A stretch of 64,000 bases of DNA from Cereibacter azotoformans (lineage in GTDB: Bacteria > Pseudomonadota > Alphaproteobacteria > Rhodobacterales > Rhodobacteraceae). The stretch covers positions 2,756,501-2,820,500 of the forward strand of contig JAGFXX010000001.1 in the NCBI GenBank assembly GCA_017599285.1, written 5' to 3'. Positions 27,671-36,582 of this stretch are shown one piece after another; the stretch's first letter is position 1, and each line of letters opens with the position of its first letter. The position numbers and the translations under genes are program-made. The notes beneath the pieces were generated by a model. The model was given only the letters and a program-made list of their open reading frames with translations. It was not told the origin of the DNA and did no database searches.

Positions 27671-28006
27671 GGTGCCTCCGGCGGATGTTGCGGACAGGGG
27701 GGAACGCATGAGGGGGCGATCCGGTTCACGAAAAAGTTCGCGGCAGCCGCGGAAGATTGCCACATCTTTCATGCGCACCGCGCAGTCTGGCGCTCCGAGG
27801 CGCGAGGTGACGGCGTCGATCGGACGGCACAGCAAGGGCGTGGAGCGGACGATTGCGCCCTCGGCGCGATCCTGCCTGTCCTTCCGATCTGGCGAGGGAG
27901 CGGCGTGATGTCGCCCATGGCCCGATGAGGCGCTCGGCGACTTGACGCAGCCGCGCCCCGGCGGCAACGGTGAGGACTGGCCCAGCTTGCATGTATGGAG
28001 GCACAC
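27671..28006. other. Gap upstream of otsB and the small membrane protein gene
   Basis: A 336-bp divergent intergenic region that must hold the otsBA promoter and that of the plus-strand small gene. I see no repeat, RNA gene or clear promoter consensus; a TTGACG near 27938 lacks a convincing -10. Confidence 0.4.
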
Positions 28007-28168
28007 ATGCCCGAAGTCTCTGAACTCGCCTTTCGCCTGATGATGGCCGCGGTAATCTTCGTCGGCGTGGGCATCATGTTCGCCTTTGCCGGCGGTCACT
28101 GGTTCGTCGGCATGGTGGTGGGCGGCCTCGTCGCCGCGCTGTTCGCCGCGACCCCGCCCAAGCAGTAA
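28007..28168 (+). CDS. 53-residue two-helix membrane protein
   Basis: A short gene with GGAGG seven bases before its ATG. The product, [20 protein letters not shown] and onward, has two hydrophobic helices (about residues 8-29 and 32-48) joined by a GGHW turn and ends PPKQ. I do not recognise a named family. Codon use (GC-rich third positions) and the ribosome binding site argue it is real. It stands alone; a small hairpin CCGGC-AAA-GCCGG lies just after the stop (28172-28184). Confidence 0.65.
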   Translation: MPEVSELAFRLMMAAVIFVGVGIMFAFAGGHWFVGMVVGGLVAALFAATPPKQ

Positions 28169-28544
28169 GTCCCGGCAAAGCCGGTTCCGGCAGCGTCAGC
28201 GCCATCTTGCGGAACGCTGACGGCCCGACGGATCTCCACTGCGGTTTCGCGGTGGGTCCGAACATTCCTGCCACACATACTCTGGCAGATCCGGCGAGGG
28301 GCGCGGCAGCCCTTCGCTGAACCGCTGCTCTCGGCGCGCATCCATCGCGCGAGTTCCCGCCGAGATCATGGCAGCCCGCGGTTGAATCCCGCGCGCAGGG
28401 CGGTTCAAGTGGAACTCTCACGCTCGAAAGCGTTTGTCTCCGGCAGGTCTCTCTGCCTAACCTGTCCGTGCAGCCTGCACGCTCGCCACGGCGAGGAGCG
28501 GCGGCGGTTTTGACCTATCGCTTTTTCTTCAGGATCTTTTCAAC
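28169..28544. other. Gap with several inverted repeats
   Basis: A 376-bp non-coding stretch. It holds a hairpin at 28172-28184, a longer stem CGTCAGCG (28194-28201)/CGCTGACG (28215-28222), and a near-perfect palindrome GTGCAG-C-CTGCAC at 28468-28480 that could bind a dimeric regulator of the glycosyltransferase gene. No reading frame of note. Confidence 0.45.
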
Positions 28545-29552
28545 ATGAGAACGGCGATCATCATTCCCTTTTACCAGAGGGACAGGGGAATCCTGTCGCG
28601 CGCCCTCGACTCGGTCGAGGCGCAGCGTCTGCGTGACGACGACAGTCTGACGGTCTTCGTGATCGACGACGAGTCTCCCGTTCCCGCCCGATCCGAGCTG
28701 GCCGCCTGGCAGGGCAAGGTGCCCGTGCGGCTTATCGAGCAGAAGAACGGCGGGCCCGGCGCGGCGCGCAACGCCGGGCTCGACGCCGTCGAGGCCGAGG
28801 GCTACGACCATGTGGCCTTCCTCGACTCCGACGACATCTGGCAGCCCACGCACCTGCGGGACGCGCTGGACCTGCTTGAACAGGGCTATGACTTCCACTT
28901 CTGCGACCACCAGCGGACCGACGACGACATCACCTATTTCGAGCGGACACCGGCGCTGCGGGAGATGCGCGAGGCCCGCCATGCGGGCGTGACGGTGATC
29001 GACGCCGAGATCCCGATCCTCGCCTTCGACCAGCCGTCGATCATGACCGCCTCGATCGGCACCTATCTCAGCCAGACCTCGACGGTCGTGGTGCGGCAGA
29101 GCTTCGTGCGCCAGCTGAGGTTCGAGCCGCGCCTGCGCAACGCGGGTGAGGACCAGCTCTTCTGGTTGTCGCTCATCGAGGCAGGGGCGCGAACGGTCGT
29201 TTCGTGGAAGCTGAACGTCCTGTGCGGGCGCGGCGTGAACGTCTATTTCGACGCGTTCGACTGGCGCTCGACCAAGGTGGTGGACCGCACCGGCTACATG
29301 CTGATGTTCTTTCACACCGTCGCCCGGAGGCTCTCGCTGTCGCCCGAGGATCGCAGCATCGTGGCGGACCGTGTCCGGCGCTATCGGCGCGCCTACAGCT
29401 ATCTCTTCCTGCGCGCCCTGCTTCAGCGCCGGGTTCCGTCCCTGTCCCTTGCATGGAAGCTCGTCGCGCTTGATCCGGGCCTTCTGCCGGCCATGCCGAT
29501 CCGGTTTCTCGCCGTCCTGCCCCACCGCGAGCAGGAAAGCCTGCAGTGGTAG
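28545..29552 (+). CDS. Family 2 glycosyltransferase
   Basis: A 335-residue GT-A fold transferase: nucleotide-binding N-terminus RTAIIIPFYQRDRGILSRALDS, VIDDESP, KNGGPGAARNAGLDA and the metal-binding motif AFLDSDDIW. The remaining part lacks membrane segments, so it is cytoplasmic or peripheral. Donor and acceptor are unknown. The ATG at 28545 has only a weak AGGA 11 bases upstream. It converges on a cytidylyltransferase gene for CDP-glucose, which may or may not be the same pathway. Confidence 0.85.
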   Translation: MRTAIIIPFYQRDRGILSRALDSVEAQRLRDDDSLTVFVIDDESPVPARSELAAWQGKVPVRLIEQKNGGPGAARNAGLDAVEAEGYDHVAFLDSDDIWQPTHLRDALDLLEQGYDFHFCDHQRTDDDITYFERTPALREMREARHAGVTVIDAEIPILAFDQPSIMTASIGTYLSQTSTVVVRQSFVRQLRFEPRLRNAGEDQLFWLSLIEAGARTVVSWKLNVLCGRGVNVYFDAFDWRSTKVVDRTGYMLMFFHTVARRLSLSPEDRSIVADRVRRYRRAYSYLFLRALLQRRVPSLSLAWKLVALDPGLLPAMPIRFLAVLPHREQESLQW

Positions 29553-29586
29553 GCCGGTCCCGGTGACCTGCGGCACCGGGACCGGC
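29553..29586. terminator. 13-bp perfect stem-loop between convergent genes
   Basis: GCCGGTCCCGGTG (29553-29565) is the exact reverse complement of 29574-29586, with an 8-base loop. It begins right after the GT2 stop and ends 8 bases before the cytidylyltransferase stop, the position of a shared bidirectional terminator. There is no T-run. Confidence 0.7.
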
Positions 29587-29594
29587 ACTCCGGG

Positions 29595-30368
29595 CTAGTC
29601 CCAGATCTTCCAGGGCGCCTTGCCCTTCTCCCACATGCCCTGCAAGAGGGTCTTGTCGCGGAGCGTGTCCATGTTCTGCCAGAAGCCGTCGTGGCGATAG
29701 ACGGCCAGCTGGCCATCCTGCACCAGCCCCTGCAGCGGCTCTTCCTCCCAGACGGTGCTGTCGCCCTCGATATAGTCGAAGACCGACGGCTCCAGCACGA
29801 AGAAGCCGCCGTTGATGGTCTGGCCATCCATCACGCTCTTCTCGCGCAGGCGGTTCACGCGCGTGCCATTGGAGAGGTCCAGCGCCCCGAAGCGGCCGGG
29901 CAGGCGGACGGCGGTCACCGTGCCCGCCACGCCCTGTTCCTTGTGGAAGGCCACCAGCTTGCCGATGTCGATGTCGGACACGCCGTCGCCGTAGGTCAGG
30001 CAGAAGGGCTCGTCGCCGATATGGTCGCGGATGCGCTTGATGCGTCCGCCGGTCATCGTCTCCAGCCCGGTATCGACCATCGTCACGCGCCACGGCTCCG
30101 AGACGGGGCGGTGCAGTTCGATCTCGTTGGTGCGGACGTCGATGGTGATGTCGCTGTTGCGGTGGAAGTAGCTCAGGAAGTAATCCTTGATCATGTGCCC
30201 CTTGTAGCCACAGCAGATCACGAAGTCCGTGATGCCGTGGGCGGCATAGATCTTCATGATGTGCCAGAGGATCGGCCGGCCTCCGATCTCGACGAGGGGC
30301 TTGGGCACGACGCCCGTCTCCTCGCTCAACCGCGTTCCATAGCCACCCGCAAGCAAAACGGCCTTCAT
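29595..30368 (-). CDS. rfbF: Glucose-1-phosphate cytidylyltransferase
   Basis: Makes CDP-glucose from CTP and glucose-1-phosphate, first step to CDP-linked deoxysugars. The 257-residue length equals the known RfbF/DdhA size. Motifs: KAVLLAGGYGTRLSEETGVVPKPLVEIGG, FVICCGYKGHMIKDYF, LTYGDGVSDID and NGGFFVLEP. The ATG at 30368 gives the family N-terminus; the frame extends 11 codons further. The next steps (CDP-glucose dehydratase and so on) are not in this window, so downstream use is unknown. Confidence 0.92.
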   Translation of the reverse strand: MKAVLLAGGYGTRLSEETGVVPKPLVEIGGRPILWHIMKIYAAHGITDFVICCGYKGHMIKDYFLSYFHRNSDITIDVRTNEIELHRPVSEPWRVTMVDTGLETMTGGRIKRIRDHIGDEPFCLTYGDGVSDIDIGKLVAFHKEQGVAGTVTAVRLPGRFGALDLSNGTRVNRLREKSVMDGQTINGGFFVLEPSVFDYIEGDSTVWEEEPLQGLVQDGQLAVYRHDGFWQNMDTLRDKTLLQGMWEKGKAPWKIWD

Positions 30369-30749
30369 GCAAATGCTCCTGTCAAAGGGTCGTGGTCTCA
30401 ATGAAGCCCGGTCGGGGAAAGCGCGCGGTCCGGGCGGCCCGCATCGGAAACTGGTCGTTCAGGGTCTGTGGCACCTCGCGTCCTGCGGTGCGGCCGCGAT
30501 GCACAGCTCAAATACAGGTCTCTCATCTCAAATCCCGCGGTCGCAACAGACTGCACCCGGCCCAAGGGAAAAGCCCGTCGGAGAGGCCGACGCCGGGTCA
30601 CATGGAGAAAGATACGCGCCCCGGGCTTCAGGGCGAGTGCTTTCTGCAAAAGGGCGGAAACTTTTTGGCGGGACTGGCCCGTGGCGGCGAGGGCGCGAGG
30701 CGCTCCGGTCCCGCAGCGGCGGGGGGGCGCGCCCCCCGCCGGCATCGCG
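30369..30749. other. Gap between rfbF and hslU
   Basis: A 381-bp stretch on the upstream side of rfbF and downstream side of hslU (both minus strand). Except for the stem-loop at its right end I see no gene, repeat or clear promoter. Confidence 0.4.
30718..30740 (-). terminator. Stem-loop downstream of hslU
   Basis: GGCGGGGGG (30718-30726) pairs with CCCCCCGCC (30732-30740) over a 5-base loop, ten bases past the hslU stop. No T-run follows in the minus direction. Confidence 0.5.
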
Positions 30750-32051
30750 TCAAAGGACGTAGCGGCTCAGATCGGTCGAGCGGGCCAGTTCGCCAAGGTT
30801 CTTCTCGACATAGGCCGCATCCACCGTGACCTCCTCGCCCGAGCGGTCAGGCGCGTGGAAGGACAGCTCCTCGAACACCCGCTCCATGACCGTATAGAGG
30901 CGCCGGGCGCCGATGTTCTCGACCGAGCGGTTGACCTCGGCCGCGATCGAGGCGAGCGCCTTGATCCCGTCCTCGGTGAAGGTGATCCCCACCTTCTCGG
31001 TCTTCATCAACGCCTTGTATTGCCGTGTCAGCGCATTGTCCGTCTCCGAGAGGATGCGGACGAAATCCTCTTCGGTCAGCGCGCGCAGTTCCACCCGGAT
31101 CGGCAGGCGGCCCTGAAGCTCGGGCAACAGGTCCGAGGGCTTGGCGATGTGGAAGGCGCCGCTCGCGATGAAGAGGATGTGGTCGGTCTTGACCGGGCCA
31201 TACTTGGTCGAGACCGTCGTGCCCTCGATCAGCGGCAGCAGGTCGCGCTGCACGCCCTCGCGGCTGACGTCCGCCCCCCGCATGTCCGACCGCGCGCAGA
31301 CCTTGTCGATCTCGTCGATGAAGACGATGCCGTTCTCCTGCACGGCCTCGAGCGCGGTGGCCTTCACCACCTCATCGTCGAGAAGCTTGTCGGCCTCCTC
31401 GTTCATCAGGATGTCGTGGCTTTCGGCCACCGTCATCCTGCGCCGGGTGGTGCGGCCGCCGAAGGCCTTCCCGAAGATCTCGCCCAGGTTCATCATCCCC
31501 ATCTGGCCCTGGCCGGTCGGGTCGAGCATCTGCATCGGGTTCGAGGTGTCGGCCACCTCCACCTCGATCACGGTCGCGTCCAGTTCGCCCCGCTTCAGCT
31601 TGCCGCGGAACATCTCGCGAGTCTGCTCGCGCGCATCCCGGCCCGCGATCGCCTCGATCACGCGATCCTCGGCGGCCTTCACCGCGCGGCTCTTCACATC
31701 CTCACGCATCCGGGCGCGGGTCTCGACGATGGCGGCATCGACCAGATCGCGGATGATGCTGTCCACGTCGCGGCCGACATAGCCCACCTCGGTGAACTTG
31801 GTGGCCTCGACCTTCAGGAAGGGCGCCTTCGCCAGCCGGGCCAGACGGCGCGAGATCTCGGTCTTGCCGACGCCGGTCGGGCCGATCATCAGGATGTTCT
31901 TCGGGTAAACTTCGTCGCGGATGTCGTCGGACAGCTGCTTCCTGCGCCAGCGGTTGCGCAGCGCCACGGCCACGGCGCGCTTGGCGTCCTTCTGGCCGAT
32001 GATGAAGCGGTCAAGCTCCGAGACGATCTCGCGCGGGGTCAGGTCGGTCAT
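30750..32051 (-). CDS. hslU: ATP-dependent protease ATPase subunit HslU
   Basis: AAA+ unfoldase of the HslUV (ClpYQ) protease. The 433-residue protein has the N-terminal [16 protein letters not shown], Walker [16 protein letters not shown], Walker B IVFIDEID with the I-domain insert between them (about residues 105-230), sensor motif ending in the C-terminal activating tail DLSRYVL. Its start overlaps the hslV stop by four bases, so the two are made together. Confidence 0.96.
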   Translation of the reverse strand: MTDLTPREIVSELDRFIIGQKDAKRAVAVALRNRWRRKQLSDDIRDEVYPKNILMIGPTGVGKTEISRRLARLAKAPFLKVEATKFTEVGYVGRDVDSIIRDLVDAAIVETRARMREDVKSRAVKAAEDRVIEAIAGRDAREQTREMFRGKLKRGELDATVIEVEVADTSNPMQMLDPTGQGQMGMMNLGEIFGKAFGGRTTRRRMTVAESHDILMNEEADKLLDDEVVKATALEAVQENGIVFIDEIDKVCARSDMRGADVSREGVQRDLLPLIEGTTVSTKYGPVKTDHILFIASGAFHIAKPSDLLPELQGRLPIRVELRALTEEDFVRILSETDNALTRQYKALMKTEKVGITFTEDGIKALASIAAEVNRSVENIGARRLYTVMERVFEELSFHAPDRSGEEVTVDAAYVEKNLGELARSTDLSRYVL

Positions 32052-32605
32052 TTCGAGATACGCTCCACCGTCAGGTTGCCGTTGGTATAGACGCAGATGT
32101 CGGCCGCGATCGCCATGGCCTTGCGGGCGACCTCCTCGGCCGGCAGGTCGGTGGCCATCAGCCCCCGCGCCGCCGCCAGGGCGAAGTTGCCGCCCGAGCC
32201 GATCGCCGTCACGTCATGCTCGGGCTCGAGCACGTCGCCCGCGCCGGTGATGACGAGAAGCGTCTCACCGTCGGTCACGATCAGCATGGCCTCGAGGTTG
32301 CGCAGATACTTGTCCATGCGCCAGTCCTTGGCCAGTTCGACGCAGGCGCGGGCCAGCTGGCCCGGCGCCGCTTCGAGCTTCTTTTCCAGCCGTTCGAGCA
32401 GCGTGAAGGCGTCGGCCGTCGAGCCCGCGAAGCCCGCCACAACCTCGTGCCCGCCGGGCGACAGCCGGCGTACCTTGCGCGCCGTGCCCTTGATGACCGT
32501 CTGCCCGAGGCTCACCTGCCCGTCGCCCGCGACGACGACCTCGCCACCCCGGCGCACGGCGAGGATGGTGGTGCCGTGCCAGCCGGGAAACCTGTCTTCT
32601 GCCAT
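32048..32605 (-). CDS. hslV: ATP-dependent protease peptidase subunit HslV
   Basis: Threonine protease forming a double hexamer capped by HslU. The 185-residue protein carries an 11-residue N-terminal extension ([11 protein letters not shown]) before TTILAV, so Thr12 would be the mature nucleophile after processing. Such propeptides are seen in alphaproteobacterial HslV, while E. coli HslV begins MTT. Other motifs: [21 protein letters not shown] and [10 protein letters not shown], with [18 protein letters not shown] precedes the start. A promoter candidate overlaps the short leader. Confidence 0.95.
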   Translation of the reverse strand: MAEDRFPGWHGTTILAVRRGGEVVVAGDGQVSLGQTVIKGTARKVRRLSPGGHEVVAGFAGSTADAFTLLERLEKKLEAAPGQLARACVELAKDWRMDKYLRNLEAMLIVTDGETLLVITGAGDVLEPEHDVTAIGSGGNFALAAARGLMATDLPAEEVARKAMAIAADICVYTNGNLTVERISK

Positions 32606-32624
32606 GAAACCCTCCGTTTGCGCC

Positions 32625-32653
32625 TATATGGAGCCCCGCCGCGGGGGGCACAA
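32625..32653 (-). promoter_or_regulatory. Candidate (heat-shock-like) promoter of hslVU
   Basis: On the minus strand TTGTGC (32653-32648), 17 bases, then CATATA (32630-32625), within CTCCATATAG. The -10 resembles the CCATAT type used by RpoH sigma factors, which control hslVU in many bacteria. The leader would be only about 13 bases but contains GGAGGG. Confidence 0.45.
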
Positions 32654-32803
32654 CCCGAGCGACGGCGGTTCACTCCGTCCGCGTCGTCAGGTGCATCTCG
32701 GCCTTCTTGGCGCATCGTCCGGGGCCGTCGGAAGGGGAAAGATGCCGCAGAGCCCCGATCCCGACCTGTCCGCCGACCGCGGCCAAGAGCCCGCGGAACA
32801 ACG

Positions 32804-32825
32804 AAAAGGGCGCCCGAAGGCGCCC
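32804..32825 (-). terminator. Intrinsic terminator of trxA
   Basis: On the minus strand GGGCGCC-TTCG-GGCGCCC (32825-32808) is followed directly by TTTT and further T-rich sequence. The UUCG tetraloop, strong stem and T-run make this the clearest Rho-independent terminator in the window. It lies 25 bases after the trxA stop. Confidence 0.9.
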
Positions 32826-32850
32826 CGCGTCGGTTGATCCCGGGCCCTGC

Positions 32851-33171
32851 TCAGAGGGCGGAGGCGATCCAGCTCGCCAGCGCGGCCTTGGGCGCGGCGC
32901 CGACCTTGTTCGAGACCACCTGGCCGTCCTTGAACAGGAACAGCGCCGGAATGCCGCGCACGCCCAGCATGGCCGGGCTTTCCGGGTTCTCGTCCACGTT
33001 GACCTTCACGATCTTGACCTTGCCGGCGTATTCGTTCGACAGTTCCTCGAGCGCCGGGCCGATCTGCCGGCAGGGGCCGCACCATTCGGCCCAGAAATCG
33101 ACGACGACGGGCACGTCGGACTTGCGCACTTCGGTGTCGAAGGTGGCGTCCGTCACGGGAACGGTGGACAT
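32851..33171 (-). CDS. trxA: Thioredoxin
   Basis: General cytoplasmic dithiol reductant. The 106-residue product has the active site WCGPC (Cys31, Cys34) in [18 protein letters not shown], the cis-Pro region [13 protein letters not shown], and the usual length. The start at 33171 gives [15 protein letters not shown]; an in-frame extension of 27 codons upstream is non-family. It follows addA by 58 bp on the same strand and ends at a good terminator. Confidence 0.95.
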   Translation of the reverse strand: MSTVPVTDATFDTEVRKSDVPVVVDFWAEWCGPCRQIGPALEELSNEYAGKVKIVKVNVDENPESPAMLGVRGIPALFLFKDGQVVSNKVGAAPKAALASWIASAL

Positions 33172-33229
33172 ATTCAATTCTCCTGATCCGTAGGGCTTGG
33201 TTGGAAGGTAAGGACCGCCCGTCGCCGCG

Positions 33230-36200
33230 TCAAGTTGTCGTGGCTCGGGCAAGGGCCGACCTCACGATATCGCGTGGCAGCCGCATCAGGCTCGCCGTCC
33301 GCGTCCAGAGGATCGCGGTCTCGACCTCGCGATCCGGGTAGATCCGGGCCAGGGCTTCGGCGTAGGCGCCCATCTGGCGCAGGATGCCCTCCGGCACCTC
33401 CTCGGGACGCGCCGGCACCACCATGTTGGTCTTGTAGTCCACGGCCAGCACCCGGTCCGGGTCCACCACCAGCCGGTCGATCGTGCCGAAGAGCCGCCGC
33501 CCGGCAACCTCGGCCGTCACCTGCACCTCGATAAGCGCATGGGGCACCAGCGCCGCGCCCAGATCCTCGGCCGAAAGAATCGCCCGAACCTCCTCGAGCA
33601 CGTCCCCGAGATCCCCCAGGTCGGGCAGAAGCCCCCGTGCCACCTCGTCCCACGTCTCCGGCGGATGGAGCGGCAGATGCTCGAGCAGCCGGTGAACGGC
33701 CGAGCCGCGGGCCAGCGCCAGTTCGGTGGGTAGGGCCTCGCCCGGCAGCGCCTTTGCCCCGCCCAGATCCGACGGCAAGAGCAGCCCCGGCGCGGCCACG
33801 GGTGCGGCCGCATGGGTCCGGGCCCAGGCGGGCAAGGCGGGGCGCCCGGCCTCGGCCACGGCGGGGCGCGGCGCGGGGGCGGGCCAGTCGCCTTCGACGA
33901 GCAGCAGCGTGCCGTCCGCCCGCCGTTCAGCGCCCGCGGCCTCCATCCCCTGCCGGATCAGGTCGTGCCAGGCGCCGCCGCTCTCGAGCTTGCCGGCCGC
34001 CGCCGCGATCAGCCAGCATTGCGCCCGCGTCATGGCCACATAGAGCAGCCGCAGGTTCTCGGCCGCGTCCCGCGCCCGCCGGGCCTCACGCGCGGCGGCG
34101 ATCTGCGGCGGGCTCTCGGGGGCCGGCGTCTTCCAGACCCGCGCGCCGCAATCGAGCGTGAAGATCTCGTCATGCTCGCGTGGCTTGCGGTCGGCCGTGT
34201 CGGGCAGGATCACGATCGGCGCCTCGAGCCCCTTCGAGCCATGCACCGTCATCACCCGGATGCGCCCGCCCGCGGCCTCCATCTGCCGCTTCACCTCGAC
34301 CTCGTCGGTCTGCAGCCACGTCAGGAAGCCGGTCAGGCTCGGCACGTCGGTCCGCTCGTAGGCCAGCGCCTGGCTCAGAAGTTCGTCGATGCCATCCTCG
34401 GCCTCTTCGCCCAGCCGCGCCAGCAGCCGGCGGCGGCCGTCGTGGCGCGTCAGCGCGCGCTCGATCAGGTCGAACGGGCGCAGGAAGTCGGCCTGATCGC
34501 GCAGGTCGCGCAGGATGGCGACCGTCTCGGGATGGGTCGCCTCGCGCTCGCGCAGCCGGCGCCAGAGATAGCCCTCGCGCCCGTGCGCCAGATCGAACAG
34601 CTCCGCCTCGCTCCAGCCGAAGAGCGGCGAGCGCAGCACGGCCGCGAGCGAGAGATCGTCCTCGGGCGTCGCGAGAAAGGCCAGGAGCGCCGACAGGTCG
34701 CGCACCGCAAGCTCGGCCCCCAGCTTCAGCCGGTCGGCCCCGGCGATGGGCAGGCGCGCCTCCTTGCAGGCGCGGATGATCTCGCCAAAGATGTCCGACC
34801 GCCGCTGCACGAGGATCAGGAAATCGCCCGCCGCGACGGGGCGGAAACCGCCCGGCTGCGGGATCTGCACGCCCTCCTCGATCATGGCGCGGATGCGGGC
34901 GGCTACCTGCCGCGCCAGCCGCGCCGCGTGATGCTCGTCCGAGACGAGATCGACCGGATCGAACCAGTTCTCGGGTTCGGGCTCGGTCGCGGCCTCGACC
35001 AGCGGCCAGAGTTCGGCCCGCCCCGGCATGTCCGAGCGGAAGGCGATGTGACGGACCTCGCCGCCCAGATCCTGCCGGCGCCGCTCGTCGAAGGTCAGAT
35101 CCACCAGCCGCAGGATCGCAGGCGAGGAGCGGAAGGAATGGAGCAGGTCCAGCTCTTCCAGCCGCCGCTCGGCCCCGGCGAGGCGCTCGCCGAACTCGGC
35201 CCGCATCCGGTCGAAGGCCGCCACGTCCGCGCCCTGAAAGGAATAGATCGACTGCTTCTTGTCGCCCACGACGAAGATCGTCCGCTCGACCTCGCGCGCG
35301 CCGCGGCCGGCGGTGAACTCCTGCGCCAGAAGCTCGATCACCTTCCACTGGTCGGGGCTGGTGTCCTGCGCTTCGTCCACGAGGATGTGGTCGATGCCGC
35401 CGTCAAGCCGGAACAGCACCCACTGCGCCACGGACGGATCGGTCAGCAGCCCCTTGGCGCGCTGGATCAGGTCGTCGAAATCGAGCCAGCCGCGCGCGGC
35501 CTTGCGTGCCTCGTAGAGCGGCAGGAAGACGCCCGCGAAGGCGTGGATCAGCCGCGCGCGCTCAGCCGCCAACAGGCAGCAGCGGACCGGGCGCGCCGCC
35601 TCGACCCGGCGCATGAGCGCCTCGAGCCGGTCGGCGAGCGGCCCGAGCGCGCCGCGCGTGGCCTTGGTCGGAAAGCTGCCGATCTTGGCCGTGTAGGGCT
35701 CCTTTGCCGAGGCGCCCGTCAGCAGCACCCCCTCGAGCCCCGCCAGCGTCGCGGTCGTCGGCGCCGAGAAGGACAGAAGCCGCAGCTTCGCCGCCGCCTT
35801 CTGGTCGTTGGCCGATCCCGCCTCGAGCGCGGCGATCAGGCCGGGCATCCACTCCTCTTCGCCGCCGAGGAAGACCTGCGCCAGCAGCTCGTCCGCCCCG
35901 CCCGTCACGCCATAGAGCGCGCGGCAGGCGGCGGCGTCCAGCGGCGGCACGAGGCCCGCCCGGTTGCGCGCCACCTCTTCGGCCAGCGCGCCGAACTCCT
36001 CGCCCGTGTAGGCGCGGGCCAGCTCGGCCACCAGCGCGGGCGCGGTGCGGTCGGCCATCTCTTCAAGGATCTCGTCGCGCAAGAGGCGCGCCGCGCGGTC
36101 GTCGAGTTCGGTGAATTGCGGCGAGACGCCCGCCTCGAGCGGGAAGCGGCGCAAGAGCGTCGCGCAGAAGGAGTGGATCGTCTGGATCCGCAACCCGCCC

Positions 36201-36547
36201 GGCGTCTCGATGGCGCGGGCGAAGAGCCGGCGGGCCTGCGCCAGAACCTCGTGCCCGACCGCCTCCACCCCCAGCGCATCGAGCGCGGCGCGCAACGCGG
36301 CGTCCTCGAGCATCGCCCATTCGCCCAGCCGCCGGAACAGCCGGTTCTGCATCTCGGAGGCGGCGGCCTTGGTGTAGGTCAGGCAGAGGATGCGCTGCGG
36401 CTCGACCCCGTCCAGCAGCAGCCGCGCCACCCGGTCGGTCAGCACCCGTGTCTTGCCCGAGCCCGCGTTGGCCGAAAGCCACGTCGAGGCCCGCGGGTCG
36501 GCGGCCTGCACCTGCCGCTCGGACGCCTCGTCCCTGCGGCGGCTCAT
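33230..36547 (-). CDS. addA: AddA, helicase-nuclease subunit for double-strand break repair
   Basis: UvrD-like superfamily 1 helicase with RecB-type nuclease, working with AddB in resection of broken ends. The 1105-residue product has Walker [15 protein letters not shown] near residue 25, [11 protein letters not shown] (Walker B), [19 protein letters not shown], and the C-terminal nuclease motif [11 protein letters not shown]. The ATG at 36547 has GGAG seven bases upstream. An alternative in-frame ATG at 36589 lies within the addB end and has its Shine-Dalgarno sequence directly abutting. A 12-codon frame bridges the addB stop and this start. Confidence 0.93.
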   Translation of the reverse strand: MSRRRDEASERQVQAADPRASTWLSANAGSGKTRVLTDRVARLLLDGVEPQRILCLTYTKAAASEMQNRLFRRLGEWAMLEDAALRAALDALGVEAVGHEVLAQARRLFARAIETPGGLRIQTIHSFCATLLRRFPLEAGVSPQFTELDDRAARLLRDEILEEMADRTAPALVAELARAYTGEEFGALAEEVARNRAGLVPPLDAAACRALYGVTGGADELLAQVFLGGEEEWMPGLIAALEAGSANDQKAAAKLRLLSFSAPTTATLAGLEGVLLTGASAKEPYTAKIGSFPTKATRGALGPLADRLEALMRRVEAARPVRCCLLAAERARLIHAFAGVFLPLYEARKAARGWLDFDDLIQRAKGLLTDPSVAQWVLFRLDGGIDHILVDEAQDTSPDQWKVIELLAQEFTAGRGAREVERTIFVVGDKKQSIYSFQGADVAAFDRMRAEFGERLAGAERRLEELDLLHSFRSSPAILRLVDLTFDERRRQDLGGEVRHIAFRSDMPGRAELWPLVEAATEPEPENWFDPVDLVSDEHHAARLARQVAARIRAMIEEGVQIPQPGGFRPVAAGDFLILVQRRSDIFGEIIRACKEARLPIAGADRLKLGAELAVRDLSALLAFLATPEDDLSLAAVLRSPLFGWSEAELFDLAHGREGYLWRRLREREATHPETVAILRDLRDQADFLRPFDLIERALTRHDGRRRLLARLGEEAEDGIDELLSQALAYERTDVPSLTGFLTWLQTDEVEVKRQMEAAGGRIRVMTVHGSKGLEAPIVILPDTADRKPREHDEIFTLDCGARVWKTPAPESPPQIAAAREARRARDAAENLRLLYVAMTRAQCWLIAAAAGKLESGGAWHDLIRQGMEAAGAERRADGTLLLVEGDWPAPAPRPAVAEAGRPALPAWARTHAAAPVAAPGLLLPSDLGGAKALPGEALPTELALARGSAVHRLLEHLPLHPPETWDEVARGLLPDLGDLGDVLEEVRAILSAEDLGAALVPHALIEVQVTAEVAGRRLFGTIDRLVVDPDRVLAVDYKTNMVVPARPEEVPEGILRQMGAYAEALARIYPDREVETAILWTRTASLMRLPRDIVRSALARATTT

Positions 36548-36582
36548 GGCGCGGCTCCGGCGGACTCGGACGGGCGTCTCAT
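36544..36582 (-). other. 12-codon minicistron linking addB to addA (candidate)
   Basis: ATG at 36582 overlaps the addB TGA (ATGA) and lies seven bases after GGAGG. It reads [12 protein letters not shown] and ends in TGA at 36546-36544, which overlaps the addA ATG at 36547 (ATGA again). The chain could couple translation of addA to addB. It may also be chance overlap in GC-rich DNA. Confidence 0.4.
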
